Notes: generated by a model from the letters alone, not told the origin. A DNA stretch of 64,000 bases from Thraustochytrium sp. TN22 (GCA_013306675.1 JABLUY010000025.1:1-64000), one strand, 5' to 3'. Positions 39,514-50,236 are shown, numbered from the stretch's first letter. Translations and numbers: made by a program.

Positions 39514-39760
39514 CCTCGGCCAGCGACGGAAGCACGATTCAAGTTTGATGCAGAAGGATAGCTTCGGCCCGTGCGGCAGTGGACACGCCTCGGTCAGCGA
39601 CGGGAGCACCAATGCAGAACGGCTGCTTCGGCCCGTGCGGCAGTCGAACACGTCATTTGGCCAAGGGAATGGTGCAGCGACGCGAGCACCATTCAAATTT
39701 GATGGAGAAGGTCTGCTTCGACCCGTGCGGCAGTGGAGCCGCGGTTTTGAGATGGTGATA
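39514..39760. repeat. Imperfect ~70-bp tandem repeat, three units
   Basis: Each unit contains CAGCGACGGGAGCACCATTC-like sequence, then GATG.AGAAGG, then CTTCGGCCCGTGCGGCAGTG. The middle unit lacks about 10 bp and the third begins with a different spacer. The CCGTGCGGCAG core also occurs in the coding repeats at 58240-58490. Confidence 0.75.
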
Positions 39761-40106
39761 CCACCCATGATGTAGACTGCTCATCGTCGATGGACCACGA
39801 CGTCCTCGCCTTTTGTTGGTCTCCACATTTCGCGCACGCTGCATGGCACCTCAACCATCTAGAAGCACGCACGTCCAACATCAAGCTCTGCTTCACATGG
39901 ACGCACGCAGAAAAGGCCAATGTATCAGGCAGGCAGACCAAACAAACACAATGAAACAAACTATGGAACTATGACATCAGGAACGAAAAAAGGGTGGGAA
40001 AGACCGGGGAAAACGAAAAGGAAGAGCCGTGGTTTCTACTGGTTGTGTGATCACCGAAGCTGACCTGTTCAACCAAGAGCCACGGTCGAGGGTAGCGAAA
40101 GCGCTT

Positions 40107-40140
<34 letters not shown>

Positions 40141-40163
40141 CTCCCAGATTGAGTGCGAGCATC

Positions 40164-43115
40164 TCAGACCCAGCGCTCAACGTCCTGCTCGTGGAGGTGA
40201 GGATTACGCATCATGGTGGTGAGGACGCCCGGATGCACGGTGGTGGCGGTAGTGGCCTTGTCGTAGACCTGGTGCAGAATGTGAGCGCGGTCCGGGCGGT
40301 CCTCAATGCACTTAAGAAGCATGACAAGGAGGTCCTGCCACTCGTGCACGTGAAGGTTGCGCGAGGAGGAGTCTACGAGCTGGAGGAGGTTCTCGAGGTC
40401 CACGACGGTACGGAAGGACTCGTCAAGGTCCAACAGGGTGGCAACGCTGTAGAGGTTGGGCTCGTCGCAGGAGACGGCCGTGTGCACAATGTCGCGCACC
40501 TCGTCCAGGCTAAAGGCGTAGCCAACACGGCGCATGGTAAAGACGAGGAACTCAGCGGCATCCTCGGAGAAGCTCGGGTAGCTGACAGCGCGGCACATGG
40601 CCTCGACGAAGACCTCGCGGCTCGGGTGCACGCCGGCGTCCATGATCACCTCGGTGGCCTCAATAGCCTCGGACTCGAGCGCCACGGTGAGCGCCTCGTT
40701 GAGGGCCGAAGCGACAAGGTCGTCGGCGTGCGGGCTGCTGTCGTTGTCGTTGTCGTCGTCGTCATCCAGGTTGGCGACAGAGCTGCCGCCAAGAGCACTG
40801 GCGGCGCCAAGAATTTCATCCGAGGGCATGTAACGCAGCAGCATGGCGAGCGTGTCGACGTGGTTCTCGCGCGCCGCAACCACCACGAGGCGCGGCACGA
40901 GCAGGCGCACCTCGGGGCGCGCGTGCATGATGAGGTGCTCGACGATGCCGGTGTGGCCGCCCTTGGTGGCGATGGCGAGCGCCTGGGCCTTCTCGTCGCC
41001 TGAGGCGCGGCGCATGCCGTCGGAGCCGCGGCGCGCGGCGCGGCCGCGCGACTTGCCGCTGACCTTGGCGAACCCGTGGCGCACGCGGCCCCAGGCGCCA
41101 CGCGTCCAGCCTTTGCCGCGGCGCGGCGCGCTGCTGGCGAGGGAGGTGACGGCGCTCTCCGCGTCGGTGCCATTGCCCTCGTCCGAGGACAGCGAGCGCG
41201 ACGAGAACTGGCGAGGGTCCATCGAGGCGTACGAGGCCGCGGACGAGGAGAACCCGGGCGTGGCGTTGGCCTCATCGAGTCCCAGGTAGGTTTCGACGCC
41301 GATGTTGAGGAGCGTAAGCGCGCTCTTGCGCGCGCAGATGGGATCGCCCTCCTCGAGAGTGTTAAGGAAGATCTTGAAGAGGTCCTCGGTGCGCTTGGAC
41401 AGCGTCATGGGCGCGCCGCAGCGCGTGCGCTCGAGTTGTGCCAGGCCCTCGATGCCGCGCGCGAAGGCCTCGCGGTGGACATAGCCCGGCGACCGCGCCT
41501 CGTCCACGAGCACCTCCATGGCGCGCGCCACGGTGCGCGTGACGAGGTTCTCCGCAGCGGCGGCGGCGAGCTCTCCGGCCGAGGGCGGCGCCGGAGCGAC
41601 GAAGGCCTTCTTGCCGTGCGCGAGCTGCGAATGCTGCTGCTGCTGCAGCTGCTCGGCGGCCGCGGCCGCCCAGGCGCTCCCGGGCGTTTGCACGGCATGC
41701 GCGCGCGCGAGTGACTGGCGGCGCGCGTTGAAATCGCGCATGCTCGAGGCACTCAGGCACGAGGAGTCCGACTCCCCGGGCTCCAGTGCGGAAGCCGAGG
41801 CGTGGTCGCCGCGGCGCGCAGGCGCGGCGGAAAGCCGGCGCCCGGTGCGCGAGGCCGAGGACGTGGAGTCAAGGTTTCTGCGGCCGCGTGCCTCGGCCAC
41901 GGCCTGCGCGGCGGAGCGCTGCGCGCGCGCGCCCAGGTCCTGTGAGGCAGCTGTGGCAAGCACGGTGCGCCGCCGGCGCACGCGCTTGACGGACTCCTGG
42001 TCGAGCGCGCCCCAGTCCTCGCGCAGCTCGAGCTGCTCGAGGATCCACTGCACCGAGGCCTCGTTGCCGCGCGAGATGGCCGCCTTGAGCGCCACGGCGC
42101 AGGCTTCGAGGAACGCCGGCGAGCCCTCAGGGTACTTGCGCATAAACTCGTTGAGGATCTGGTGCGTCGCGTCCTTGGCCTGCGCCGCCTCCGCCACGGC
42201 CGCCCACCCGAACAGCGAGGGGTCGGCGCCGTGCTCCAGCAGCGTGCGCACCATGCGCAAGTCGCTGTTGATGGTGGCGGCGATGAGCGCCGTGCACTTG
42301 GCAAAGGTCGTGCGCAGCATGGGCGAGCGCACCGCGCGCAGGCCCTGCATGGACAGCGACATGCCCCACCACATGTACTGCGCCTCGCCGTCGCACACGC
42401 TCAGGTTCGGGTCCAGGCCGCCCTCGAGCGCCAGCTGCACCATGTGGTGCGCGCCCTGGCGCGTCAGCGTGAGCAGCAGCATGCCCGGGTGCCGCCCGCA
42501 CTGGCAGTTCGACAGGTTGCCCTTGAGCTCGTCGTAGATGGAGTCGGCGCCCGCGACCGTCGCGCCGGCGCGCTCCAGCAGCTGGCGCGTCATCTCGCGC
42601 CTTCCGCTGAGCATGCAGTACAGCAGCGTCTCGTCGATCATGCGCGGCGAGATGGCGGCGCGCACGCGCCCGTTCGGCTTGTCCGCCGCGAACGTCTCCA
42701 GCACCTGCGCCATGAGGTCGGCGTCATCCGTCTTGCGCGCCAGCACGAAGCGCGCCTTGGCCATCTCCGCCTCCTCCGTCGAGCTGCGCGGGACCTGCGA
42801 CCCCTTGCGGGTCCCGCGGCGCCGCGGCGGCTTGAGCCTGAACGCCGGCTTGACGCCCTCCACGATGAAGCGGTCCGCCCCGCTGCCCAGCGCCTCGTCC
42901 TCGCCGCCGGCCGACGAGGCCCCGGTCGACGACGCCCCCGTCGACGACGCCAGGCTCTCCTCCTCGTCCGCCGTGTCGCCCAGGACCACGGCGTGCCCGT
43001 CCTCGCTCCAGAGGGTCACCAGCCGGTCCTCCGAGAAATGCACGCGCTGCCGCCGCCGCCGCCGCCGCTGCCCGCGCCGGGGCTCCTCGCCCAGCGCCGC
43101 CACCATGGCCGACAT
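40164..43115 (-). CDS. Ankyrin-repeat protein
   Basis: 983 residues from the ATG at 43115; an upstream in-frame extension is arginine-rich repeat translation and is not used. The N-terminal region includes RVHFSEDRLVTLWSED (about 25-40), resembling a docking (RVxF-like) motif; this is weak. Ankyrin-type helices appear in several places: SGRREMTRQLLERAGATV, QGAHHMVQLALEGGLDPNL, NSDLRMVRTLLEHGADPSLF (about 165-300), then GHTGIVEHLIMHARPEVRLL, NHVDTLAMLLRYMP and AIEATEVIMDAGVHPSREVF (about 740-860). The middle is serine-rich and probably disordered. No membrane segment, so an intracellular scaffold is likely; partner unknown. The start codon follows a CCTG tetranucleotide tract (on the plus strand). 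Confidence 0.82.
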   Translation of the reverse strand: MSAMVAALGEEPRRGQRRRRRRQRVHFSEDRLVTLWSEDGHAVVLGDTADEEESLASSTGASSTGASSAGGEDEALGSGADRFIVEGVKPAFRLKPPRRRGTRKGSQVPRSSTEEAEMAKARFVLARKTDDADLMAQVLETFAADKPNGRVRAAISPRMIDETLLYCMLSGRREMTRQLLERAGATVAGADSIYDELKGNLSNCQCGRHPGMLLLTLTRQGAHHMVQLALEGGLDPNLSVCDGEAQYMWWGMSLSMQGLRAVRSPMLRTTFAKCTALIAATINSDLRMVRTLLEHGADPSLFGWAAVAEAAQAKDATHQILNEFMRKYPEGSPAFLEACAVALKAAISRGNEASVQWILEQLELREDWGALDQESVKRVRRRRTVLATAASQDLGARAQRSAAQAVAEARGRRNLDSTSSASRTGRRLSAAPARRGDHASASALEPGESDSSCLSASSMRDFNARRQSLARAHAVQTPGSAWAAAAAEQLQQQQHSQLAHGKKAFVAPAPPSAGELAAAAAENLVTRTVARAMEVLVDEARSPGYVHREAFARGIEGLAQLERTRCGAPMTLSKRTEDLFKIFLNTLEEGDPICARKSALTLLNIGVETYLGLDEANATPGFSSSAASYASMDPRQFSSRSLSSDEGNGTDAESAVTSLASSAPRRGKGWTRGAWGRVRHGFAKVSGKSRGRAARRGSDGMRRASGDEKAQALAIATKGGHTGIVEHLIMHARPEVRLLVPRLVVVAARENHVDTLAMLLRYMPSDEILGAASALGGSSVANLDDDDDNDNDSSPHADDLVASALNEALTVALESEAIEATEVIMDAGVHPSREVFVEAMCRAVSYPSFSEDAAEFLVFTMRRVGYAFSLDEVRDIVHTAVSCDEPNLYSVATLLDLDESFRTVVDLENLLQLVDSSSRNLHVHEWQDLLVMLLKCIEDRPDRAHILHQVYDKATTATTVHPGVLTTMMRNPHLHEQDVERWV

Positions 43116-45010
43116 CCCCGCGGCCGGCCTGCCTGCCTGCCTGCCTGCCTGCCTGCCCGCTGCGGCTCTGCTCCTGCCCCTGCTCCTCGCTCGCCAGCTC
43201 GGGCCGCTTCTTGTGCCTGCCGGCCCGCTCGCGCGAGGCGGAGGCGGCCGCCGCGCCGCCCGAGCGAGCGAGCGCGCTAGCGGGCTTGCGCCGGGCGCGC
43301 TAGCGCGCCGCGGCGAAGCGTCCGCTCGCCGAGGGCGGGCGGGCGCGCGCCCGCTCTTGCGCTCTCGCGCTCTTGCGGCGAGCGAGCGAGCGAGCGAGCG
43401 AGAGAGAGAGAGGCGCGGGAGCGTCGCGTGCAGGCGCGGCAAGGCAAGGCCAGGCCCTGCACGGCAATCCAGCCCTTGCACGCGTGCACGCGCGCCCTCG
43501 CCCACTCAATCGCGCGCCGCCCGCGCCCAGCGCCGCCGCGCCGCGCTGCGCCGTGCCGCGCCGCGCCGTGCCGCGCCGCGCCGTGCCGCGCCGCGCCGTG
43601 CGTGCCGCGCCGCGCCGCGCCGCCGCGCCGCCCGCGGTCTGCCGCCGCCGCCGCGCGCGCGCGGTGCAGTGCCGAGCAGCGGCCGCGGTGGCGCGCCGCC
43701 CCGTTTTATCCTGGTCCACCGACCCCCCGGCCGCGTGCGCCTGGCGCCGCCGCCCCGCCGCCGCGCCGCGCTCGCCGCGCCGCCGCGCCGCGCTCCCCGC
43801 CGCCGCGCCGCGCCGCGCCGCCGCCGCCGCCGCCGCGCCCCCGCCGCGCGCCGCGCGCTGCCGGACTGCCGCCTCGCCGCGCCTGCCGTGCCGGCTGGAC
43901 GGGCCGAAAAGGGAGGCGCCTTGTGGACAAGGCGGATGGATGGATGGACAACAAGGCACCCGCGCCCGCCACCCGCGCAGCCGCCGCCCTCCCGCGCGCG
44001 TCGCCTCGCGCGCGGGCGGGCGGGGCGGGGCGGGCCGCGGCCGCCTGCCGGCGCGCGAGCCGGCCGCTCCGCGCGAGCTCCCGCGCGGCGCGGCGCGGCG
44101 CGGCGCGGCGCGGGCGGCGGCGCGCGGCGAGCTCGCTGGCGGCTACGCGCCTCGTAGGCGGAACGCTAGGCCTGGCGAGCCCGCCCGCGCGCGCAGGGCC
44201 GGCGCCGGATCTGCGCGCAGCGCGTGCCGCGATGGCGAGCAGCGGTCACGGCAGCGCTGCAGCAGCAGCAGCTGCAGCGCGCTTCCGTGGGGCTGGCGGA
44301 GACCAACCAAAGTCCGGCAGTCTGGCGGCAGAGTCAGCTGATCGCCGCGACTCGCCGCCGGGCCTCGGCCGTCGCGGTCACGGTCCGCCGTCCGGGGCAG
44401 GCAGCCTGGATGGAGGCAAGCGACGGCGAAGGCGAACCGAGCCCTCGAGGCGGCGAGCCGGGCGAGGACGAGCACTGAGCACTCAACGCGCAGTCAAGCT
44501 AGGCCTAGCTTAGCTGGGCTGGCCAAGGTGGCCCGCGACGCGCCGCGGCCGGCCGGCCGGCCGGCCCGTCGCCGCGCGTCGTGGCTGGTGGAGCGAACTG
44601 ACTGGTGGAGCCTCGGAGGCGTGTGGGAGACGCGCGGGTGGCCGGCCACTGGCGGGTGGTGGAGGGCTGCCACGGCGCGTGGCACGTGGCAGGCACTGCC
44701 GAGCGGTGACTGTACTGCAGCAGTGCAACGGCGCAGGCCGCGCACAGCCGCGCACTGCAGTGCAGTGGTTGGCAAGCGTTCCGGGGCCGCGAGCAGGCTG
44801 CCTCAGCACAGCGTGGAGATTCTGTGGTGGCACTGGCCGCGAGCAGGCGCCGAGCACAAGCGGGACGACCCCGAACCCGGGCCGGACCGCGAAACTGCGA
44901 TCTATGAAAACATCGGTTGCTTTTCTTGATTTCTACGGCCGGCCACCACTGGCAGCCAGCAGCTTGGCACTGTCAGTTTGCAGTGCTCGCCAAGTTCAGC
45001 TAGCTTGGCA
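43116..45010. other. Spacer upstream of the ankyrin gene
   Basis: 1.9 kb. (CCTG)n at about 43129-43160 and (GAGC)n near 43380-43400. A 15-bp array of CCGCGCCGCGCCGTG lies at about 43548-43612, and CCG-rich tracts (GGC on the ankyrin coding strand) at about 43735-43850. GGCC-rich palindromic stretches sit near 44550. A plus-strand open frame of about 94 codons at 44232-44513 has no recognisable features and I do not call it. No gene supported. Confidence 0.5.
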
Positions 45011-46702
45011 TCAGACGAGCGTGGTGAGCTTGGCGGCGCGGTCAATGACAGAGGCGACCGTGTCCGGGACGCGCGGAGGAACGAGGTCGTGAACGCGCGA
45101 GTCAGATTTGTCGACCTTGTCGTCGTCAGGCTGGTGGCCCTCAAGGGTCTCGTCGTCCTGGTGCTTGGGGTCTTCGTCCTCGGGCACGCGCGACGTGGAG
45201 GCGGTGTCAATGAGGTAGAGCGCGTGCTCGTAGACCTCGCAGATGGTGCTGTACTCGACGCTGGTGGTGCCGAGCTCGTTGCCCGCGCTGAGCTGCCAGT
45301 GGCGCAGGTGCTCCTTGCAAACCTCAACGCGCGCCTCGCGCTGCACGCGCGCGGCGATGGCGCCAATATCTCCCAGAAAGTACATGGCGCGCCGCACCAC
45401 GTTGGCGTCGCCCTTGCCATAGCAACGCACGGACTCCATGCACATGGACAGCAGGAATGAGAAGCCGCGCACAGGCGCCACGAGGCGCAAACGGCCCTCC
45501 GAGTCCTCCGCCTGGCACGGCGCAAAGGCCGAGACCGTGAGGCGACTGAAGACGACGCTCAGCGAGTCGAGCGCCTGGATCGCCGTCTGCGGGTCGTTCG
45601 TGCCGGGCGAGAGCGCGCGCACCGCAATGTCGGCCAGCTGCTGCACGCCCAGCGAGACGTCCTGCTCGCGCGCGCGCCGAGCCGACAGCTCCACGCCGTC
45701 GTTCGCCAGGTCCCACAACACGCGAGCCACGTGGTTGCGCGCGCCGCCCGCCCCGTGTTCACGCGTCGTGCTCGAGCTCAAGAGGCCCTCATGCGGCAGC
45801 TTACGCGCCTCGTGCGGGTACTTCTCCTCGATGCGCCGCTGCAAGGCATCGCCGTCGCCATCGCGCGGCCACACCCACGCGATCAGTGTGCCTTCCGTCA
45901 CAAACTCGCCGTTGTGACACGAAAAACGCACAATCACGTCCAGCTCGCACGCGCGCGCCGTCACGTCATCCAGCTTGAAGGCCGTCACATACCCGCTGCT
46001 GCACGCCAAGGCGCGGTACGCGCCGGCGGGCACCATCGGCAGCTCCCGCGCCGTGCCGTCGTCCTCGTCATCCAGCAGGTGCAGCCGCTCCGCCGCGCGC
46101 CACGCCGACCGAGCTGACTTGACCAGAATGTTCTCCAGCCGGAGGCTGTTCACAAAGTACTGGATGAAGTACACGAACATGAAGAGCACCGCCGCCACGT
46201 GCAGCGCCAGCACGTTCATCGCCACGATCGGCACGAAGCCCTCCGCCTCGTCCGTCTCCGTGTACACGTTGCTGCGCGTCACGTACGCGTACGTCCACGC
46301 CCCCAAGTTCACCGCAAATGACTGCTTCGACACCGGGTCCTTTAGGAACTCGTCCAGCAGCCGCGGCGAGTAGTTCACCGACGCCAGCTGGATCGCCACC
46401 ACCGTCAGCGAGAACGTCAGCGTCGAGATGGACACCGTCGCCGACGTCACCATCGACAGCAGGTCCGCCGCGTCCGACGCCGTCCCGGCGAAGATCAGCA
46501 CGCACGCGTGGCAGTTCGGCGGGCTCAGCTCGCGCACGTCGTCCGCCGAGATATCCGCCGACGCCAGGCACAGCAGCGCCGCGAGGCCCCCGTTGAACAC
46601 CAGCGACACCATCGGCAGCGCGTAGAAGGACGCCGCGAAGTGCCGCACGCACCCCTCGCGGTCCGCGCGACTCGGAATCACCGACGGCATGTCGTCCCCC
46701 AT
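45011..46702 (-). CDS. DUF2254 family membrane protein
   Basis: 563 residues. Matches the predicted bacterial membrane family DUF2254: two N-terminal membrane segments (SFYALPMVSLVFNGGLAALL, about 23-45, and a second near 70-95). Then comes the family core TFSLTVVAIQLASVNYSPRLLDEFLKD, split here by convention into TFSLTVVAIQLAS and NYSPRLLDEFLKD. Two further hydrophobic spans include MNVLALHVAAVLFMFVYFIQ. The soluble C-terminal part contains DIAVRALSPGTNDPQTAIQA, the family's other signature. The ATG at 46702 (MGDDMPSV) is preferred because the open frame upstream is arginine-rich leader translation. The tail (about 520-563) is acidic. Function is unknown even in bacteria. A eukaryotic copy suggests old lateral transfer or wide protist distribution; codon usage now matches its neighbours. 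Confidence 0.88.
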   Translation of the reverse strand: MGDDMPSVIPSRADREGCVRHFAASFYALPMVSLVFNGGLAALLCLASADISADDVRELSPPNCHACVLIFAGTASDAADLLSMVTSATVSISTLTFSLTVVAIQLASVNYSPRLLDEFLKDPVSKQSFAVNLGAWTYAYVTRSNVYTETDEAEGFVPIVAMNVLALHVAAVLFMFVYFIQYFVNSLRLENILVKSARSAWRAAERLHLLDDEDDGTARELPMVPAGAYRALACSSGYVTAFKLDDVTARACELDVIVRFSCHNGEFVTEGTLIAWVWPRDGDGDALQRRIEEKYPHEARKLPHEGLLSSSTTREHGAGGARNHVARVLWDLANDGVELSARRAREQDVSLGVQQLADIAVRALSPGTNDPQTAIQALDSLSVVFSRLTVSAFAPCQAEDSEGRLRLVAPVRGFSFLLSMCMESVRCYGKGDANVVRRAMYFLGDIGAIAARVQREARVEVCKEHLRHWQLSAGNELGTTSVEYSTICEVYEHALYLIDTASTSRVPEDEDPKHQDDETLEGHQPDDDKVDKSDSRVHDLVPPRVPDTVASVIDRAAKLTTLV

Positions 46703-48264
46703 TTCCGCCCGCGCCCGCGCCCCTCCCTCCCGCCGCCGCCGTCCACTTGCCGACCGCGAGCGCCGCCGCGAGCCGCGCCGGCGACCTCGCTTGGCTTTGC
46801 CGCGCCGTCTGCGCAGCAGCACTCCGAGTCCTCCAAAGGCAGGCCCCCAGCGCTGCCCGGCTGATGGATGTTGAGTCTGCTCGACCCTGAGCCTCACTCC
46901 GCGCCACTGGCCGCCTCGCGCCTCGCGCCTCGCCGCTCCGCCTCGCCCGTCGCGTCGCGTCGCGTCGCGTCGCGCTGCGCTGCGGCGACGGCGCGGCCTT
47001 GTCGGGCCTGGCGCCCAGGACGTCCAGGTCCGGGTCCGGGCCCGGGTCCAGGGCCAGGAGCTGCTGGTCCTGCTCTAGCCCAAGCGCCTGGTCGTGCTCC
47101 TGGGCCGCGCGCGTCGCGCCAGGAGGCGAATCAAAGCCTGCCGTCGGCGATACGAAGCGCTCCGACAAGGCGCGGCCGTCGATACTGCAAGCCGCGATCG
47201 TCTCGTGCAGGCAGGGGCGGGTGCCGGGCTCGCCATGACAGACCCGCCATCGTTCAGGAGGTGCTGGCGTGGTGGTGGAGGGTACCACCGTGCTACGCCT
47301 GTGCGATCACGGTCGTCTGCAGGGGTTTCAAGCTGCGTTTTCGTTGGAGGGCCTGCCGTCTCCTACAAGTAGTTGTCTAATACTTACTGAAGCGTGTGCA
47401 GAGGCGCAAGGAGAGTGATCGACGGCTCGCAGATGACAAGCGGCGGGGCGAGCTTGCGAGAAACCTCAAGGGCGGTCAGCGCTCGAGCCGGGCGCGATCG
47501 CTTCGCTACTTGGTCGCTTCGCAACTTGGACCGTGTCGCACTGCGGCGCACGAGCTCCTTCTTGGCCCGCCGAGTGCGCTTTGCAAGCTTGCGCTTCCTA
47601 CGATTCGACGATCGTCTTCTCTTCTCTACGCCATCGTGTATGCAAGCGCGGACGCCTCCCGTTCCAAGTTCGTAGGTCCCGAGACACCCAAACGACCTGC
47701 TGCAAGCAAAGCAAGAAAGACGTCGCGTTGGTGCGCGTGCCGTGCAATCAAGTGCTCTTGCAAGGCGCCTCCGACATCGCACTCCGGCGGCTGCTCCGGG
47801 CGTCGTGTCTCTCGCAAGGACTCGGCAAGTTCTCCAGCCCGCTCAAGGCGCTGGTGGGACGGCTCTGGTCCCAGCTCGTGCTCGCGGCCTTTCTGCTGTA
47901 TGAGTGAGGCTTCCCCGCGACTGTCTCTCGCGTTGTCCTCTTGAGACGAGCTTGAGCAGCGATTCCCATGAACAGCTGCGCCGCCACTCTTGGCCCAGGC
48001 GGCACGTGGTGCCACGACTTGCTGCTCGCCTCTGGCGCCGCGACTTGCTGCTCACGTCAGCCGCCAGCTTCACTCCTCGTGACGCAAGCGCGAGCCCTTT
48101 CGGCCGAAGGTTCAAAGCTCGGGTAAAGGGGGTGACTCAAACAGAGCCTCGCTTCTGCGCGCAGTTACGACTGCAGTTGCGCTTGTCAGCAGTCAAGAAA
48201 CCAGATTGCTTTTGTGACTTTGACTTTCAAGAGAAGGGCGCTGTCGTGGCAGCATGCCCTCTAG
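46703..48264. other. Spacer between the DUF2254 gene and the unknown-gene array
   Basis: 1.56 kb. Next to the DUF2254 start are CGCCGCCG tracts, then (CGCGT)n at about 46949-46974 and GGTCCGGGTCCGGGCCCGGG (about 47029-47050). From about 47,300 the composition drops in GC and codon-like structure disappears. This marks the change into the accessory array. No gene seen. Confidence 0.5.
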
Positions 48265-49401
48265 CTAGGCTGCGCACGACCCGGAATTGGCATCCTGTGA
48301 AGCTTTCTTCTGCCTTTTCGCAGCGACCGCGGTCGCGCCAGCGCCGCCACGCACAAGGCTAGTCAGCAAGCGATTGACTTGCCCGAGGTGGCTGGCAACC
48401 TGCTGCTCAAGCTGCTCCGCCTGCACCCTCACATCCTCATCGCTCTCGCTTTCGGAGCAGTCGCCATCGGAGATGGAGACGTCTTGGTTGCTGTTGTTCG
48501 GACGGCCGCAGCCTTCCTTTGCATCGTCCCTGTTCTCGCTCGTGTTGCTGTGCAAGCCCTCGTTTTCCTTATCCTCCCCTTTGGCAGCATCATTCCCGTC
48601 CTCAAGCAGGCCAGCAAGCCGCAGGCTGAGCCGAGCAGGGCGATGCAGCACCCGCGTCTCGCACCGCGCAAGGACACTCTCTCCGCCTGCCGCAGCACCC
48701 TTCCCGTCCTCCTCCTCCGTCGGTCCCTTCTTCGCGCCCCTCGCACTTTCGAAGCCGCGACACTTGCGGCCATCGTCCATGCCGTCCTGTGCCTCGGTTG
48801 CTTTCGTTCGACCTTCACCGCTGACCTCTTCGTCTGTCAGATCAAGCACCTCGGACTCGACCAGGAGCGCAGCGCTTCGGTCGAGCACCTCCAGGCGCTC
48901 CTGCTCGTACTGCTCGTTCTCGGCCAGCAGCGTCATCCGCTGCGCAAAGGCCGCCAAGTGGTTGCTTGCCTCTTCACCGAGCTGCTCGTAGACACCAGCA
49001 ACTTCTACGCTCCCGAGGTAGCCCACCGCCGCAAGGGCCTGATTCTGCAGAAGCAGGAGCACCCTCGTTTCTACCAGCTCGGACAAGAGCGTCACGCGCT
49101 CATTCTCGAGCGCTTCGTGCACGGATGAACTCTCTTGCAAGGCTTTGCGCTTCACGTCGAAGAGCTGGACAACCCAGCCCACATACGCGTCAACCAGGTC
49201 GACCATCGAGAGGGCGCTCGTGTGACGAGTCTCCCAGAGCATGAGTTTCTCAGACGCGGTTCTCGCCAGCTCGCTGGAGCTTCCAGCGGCATTCAGCCAT
49301 GCGCGCCGGGCGCCACGCTGCCGTCTGTCGAACTCATGCAAAGCCGTGGCCTCCACTTCGGCACGACTGGGCCAAGGCCAAGCAGCTGGTCCGGGCTCCA
49401 T
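48265..49401 (-). CDS. Array gene B: coiled-coil protein of unknown function
   Basis: 378 residues, not recognised. A helical N-terminal half (about 1-190) contains WETRHTSALSMVDLVDAYVG and YEQLGEEASNHLAAFAQRM, whose equivalents NRHTSAVPM and PERLGEKAS occur in the next gene, so the two are paralogues. Then comes an acidic, lysine-rich low-complexity region (about 190-310), and a short C-terminal coiled coil with VRVQAEQLEQQVASHLGQVN before KRQKKASQDANSGSCAA. No signal peptide or membrane span. Lower GC and mixed third positions compared with the housekeeping genes. An upstream motif CGCCCATCGCCCATCGTCC (49696-49714) is shared with other array members. Confidence 0.75.
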   Translation of the reverse strand: MEPGPAAWPWPSRAEVEATALHEFDRRQRGARRAWLNAAGSSSELARTASEKLMLWETRHTSALSMVDLVDAYVGWVVQLFDVKRKALQESSSVHEALENERVTLLSELVETRVLLLLQNQALAAVGYLGSVEVAGVYEQLGEEASNHLAAFAQRMTLLAENEQYEQERLEVLDRSAALLVESEVLDLTDEEVSGEGRTKATEAQDGMDDGRKCRGFESARGAKKGPTEEEDGKGAAAGGESVLARCETRVLHRPARLSLRLAGLLEDGNDAAKGEDKENEGLHSNTSENRDDAKEGCGRPNNSNQDVSISDGDCSESESDEDVRVQAEQLEQQVASHLGQVNRLLTSLVRGGAGATAVAAKRQKKASQDANSGSCAA

Positions 49402-50236
49402 GCGCGGAGCCGTCCCTCGTAGCCGAGCCTTGCAACAACAAGAGTCTTCCTGCGCTCTCGGACCAACTGCAAAGAGTGAGCAAGCACCTCACCTCTCGTC
49501 CCGCCGTGCAGTCTCTTTCGACGCCCTCCTGCCCACGGCAGGGCTATGAAACCAGGTCTGATGCCGGGCCACGGCCCCGTGCTGCGCGGTCTGCAGGCGT
49601 CCTTCTGCCTCCCAAAGCACCGGCGGGCGGCCAATTGCGCGAGCGAGAAGGCGTTATCTTCATCGCTTGTTCGGGACTCGCCAGCCGACCGTTCGTCGCC
49701 CATCGCCCATCGTCCAGCCCAGCTGGGACTGGCCAACCCTGCGCGCCGTGAATGCGCGCCGCGTGTCTGCACCGTGTCTTTGGGCCGCGCACGCTGTCCC
49801 CCGCACGCCATTGCTGAGCGAATGAGAATGACTCCTCGGAATGGCCTTCCGAGTCAGTGGGCTGGCTTGGCAGAGGGACTCTCAAGATGATATGCGCAAT
49901 ACACAGCCGGCGCGCACCATGGACAAGAAGCTGGGTCCCCTGAACATGGCTTGATCACGTTCACTCCGTCAAATGCATCTTCCAAGTTGCTACGCTCAGC
50001 TTGATGGTTCGCCAGGTGGCGGCGGTAGAGACGCTGAGGCGTGCTCTCGCCCATGGCGTCCAGGTGAGAAAGGGAGGCGCTGCGCACATTCCTCGTGCAT
50101 GTCCAAGCTTTGCAGGCAAGCTAGCACGTGACCATGTTCTTTGATCAGCTCGCGCGTCTGAGCTCGGCAGATCACGTCTCCGAGGCCCGGCCGAAACCTC
50201 ATCTCCCTCACGTACGGCGACACTCTTGAGGCGTAG
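49402..50236. other. Spacer between array genes B and C
   Basis: 835 bp holding the gene B upstream motif at 49696-49714 and the gene C 3' flank. Short minus-strand open frames (for example about 49996-50316, overlapping the end of gene C) resemble nothing. No gene called. Confidence 0.5.

Larger units (their letters stand above)
36862..40163. other. Long repeat-rich spacer
   Basis: 3.3 kb without a convincing gene. The first ~300 bp is the LRR-gene promoter side with CCTGCCTGCC-type tracts (about 36965-37005). Further on are GCTCGCGCTCGCGCTC repeats (about 37257-37290), CTGACAGTGAGT (about 37331), clusters of GAGTC/CCGAGTCGAG (37870-37895, 38040-38060), a (CCAG)n tract (about 38442-38468), the 10-bp and 70-bp arrays listed separately, direct repeats of GGATCATCGAGATAACCCCG (about 39300-39345), and a (CT)n run (about 40111-40137). 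Composition becomes less GC-rich after 39,200. Confidence 0.55.

Noticed and set aside
43116-43505. N-terminal extension of the ankyrin protein by 130 residues
   Set aside because: Arginine/alanine-rich translation of the GC-rich leader and the (CCTG)n tract; the ATG at 43115 begins ordinary sequence.
44232-44513. Plus-strand open frame of about 94 codons starting MASSGHGSAAAAAAAARF
   Set aside because: Low complexity, no conserved feature, and it lies in the ankyrin gene's upstream spacer; not enough to call a gene.
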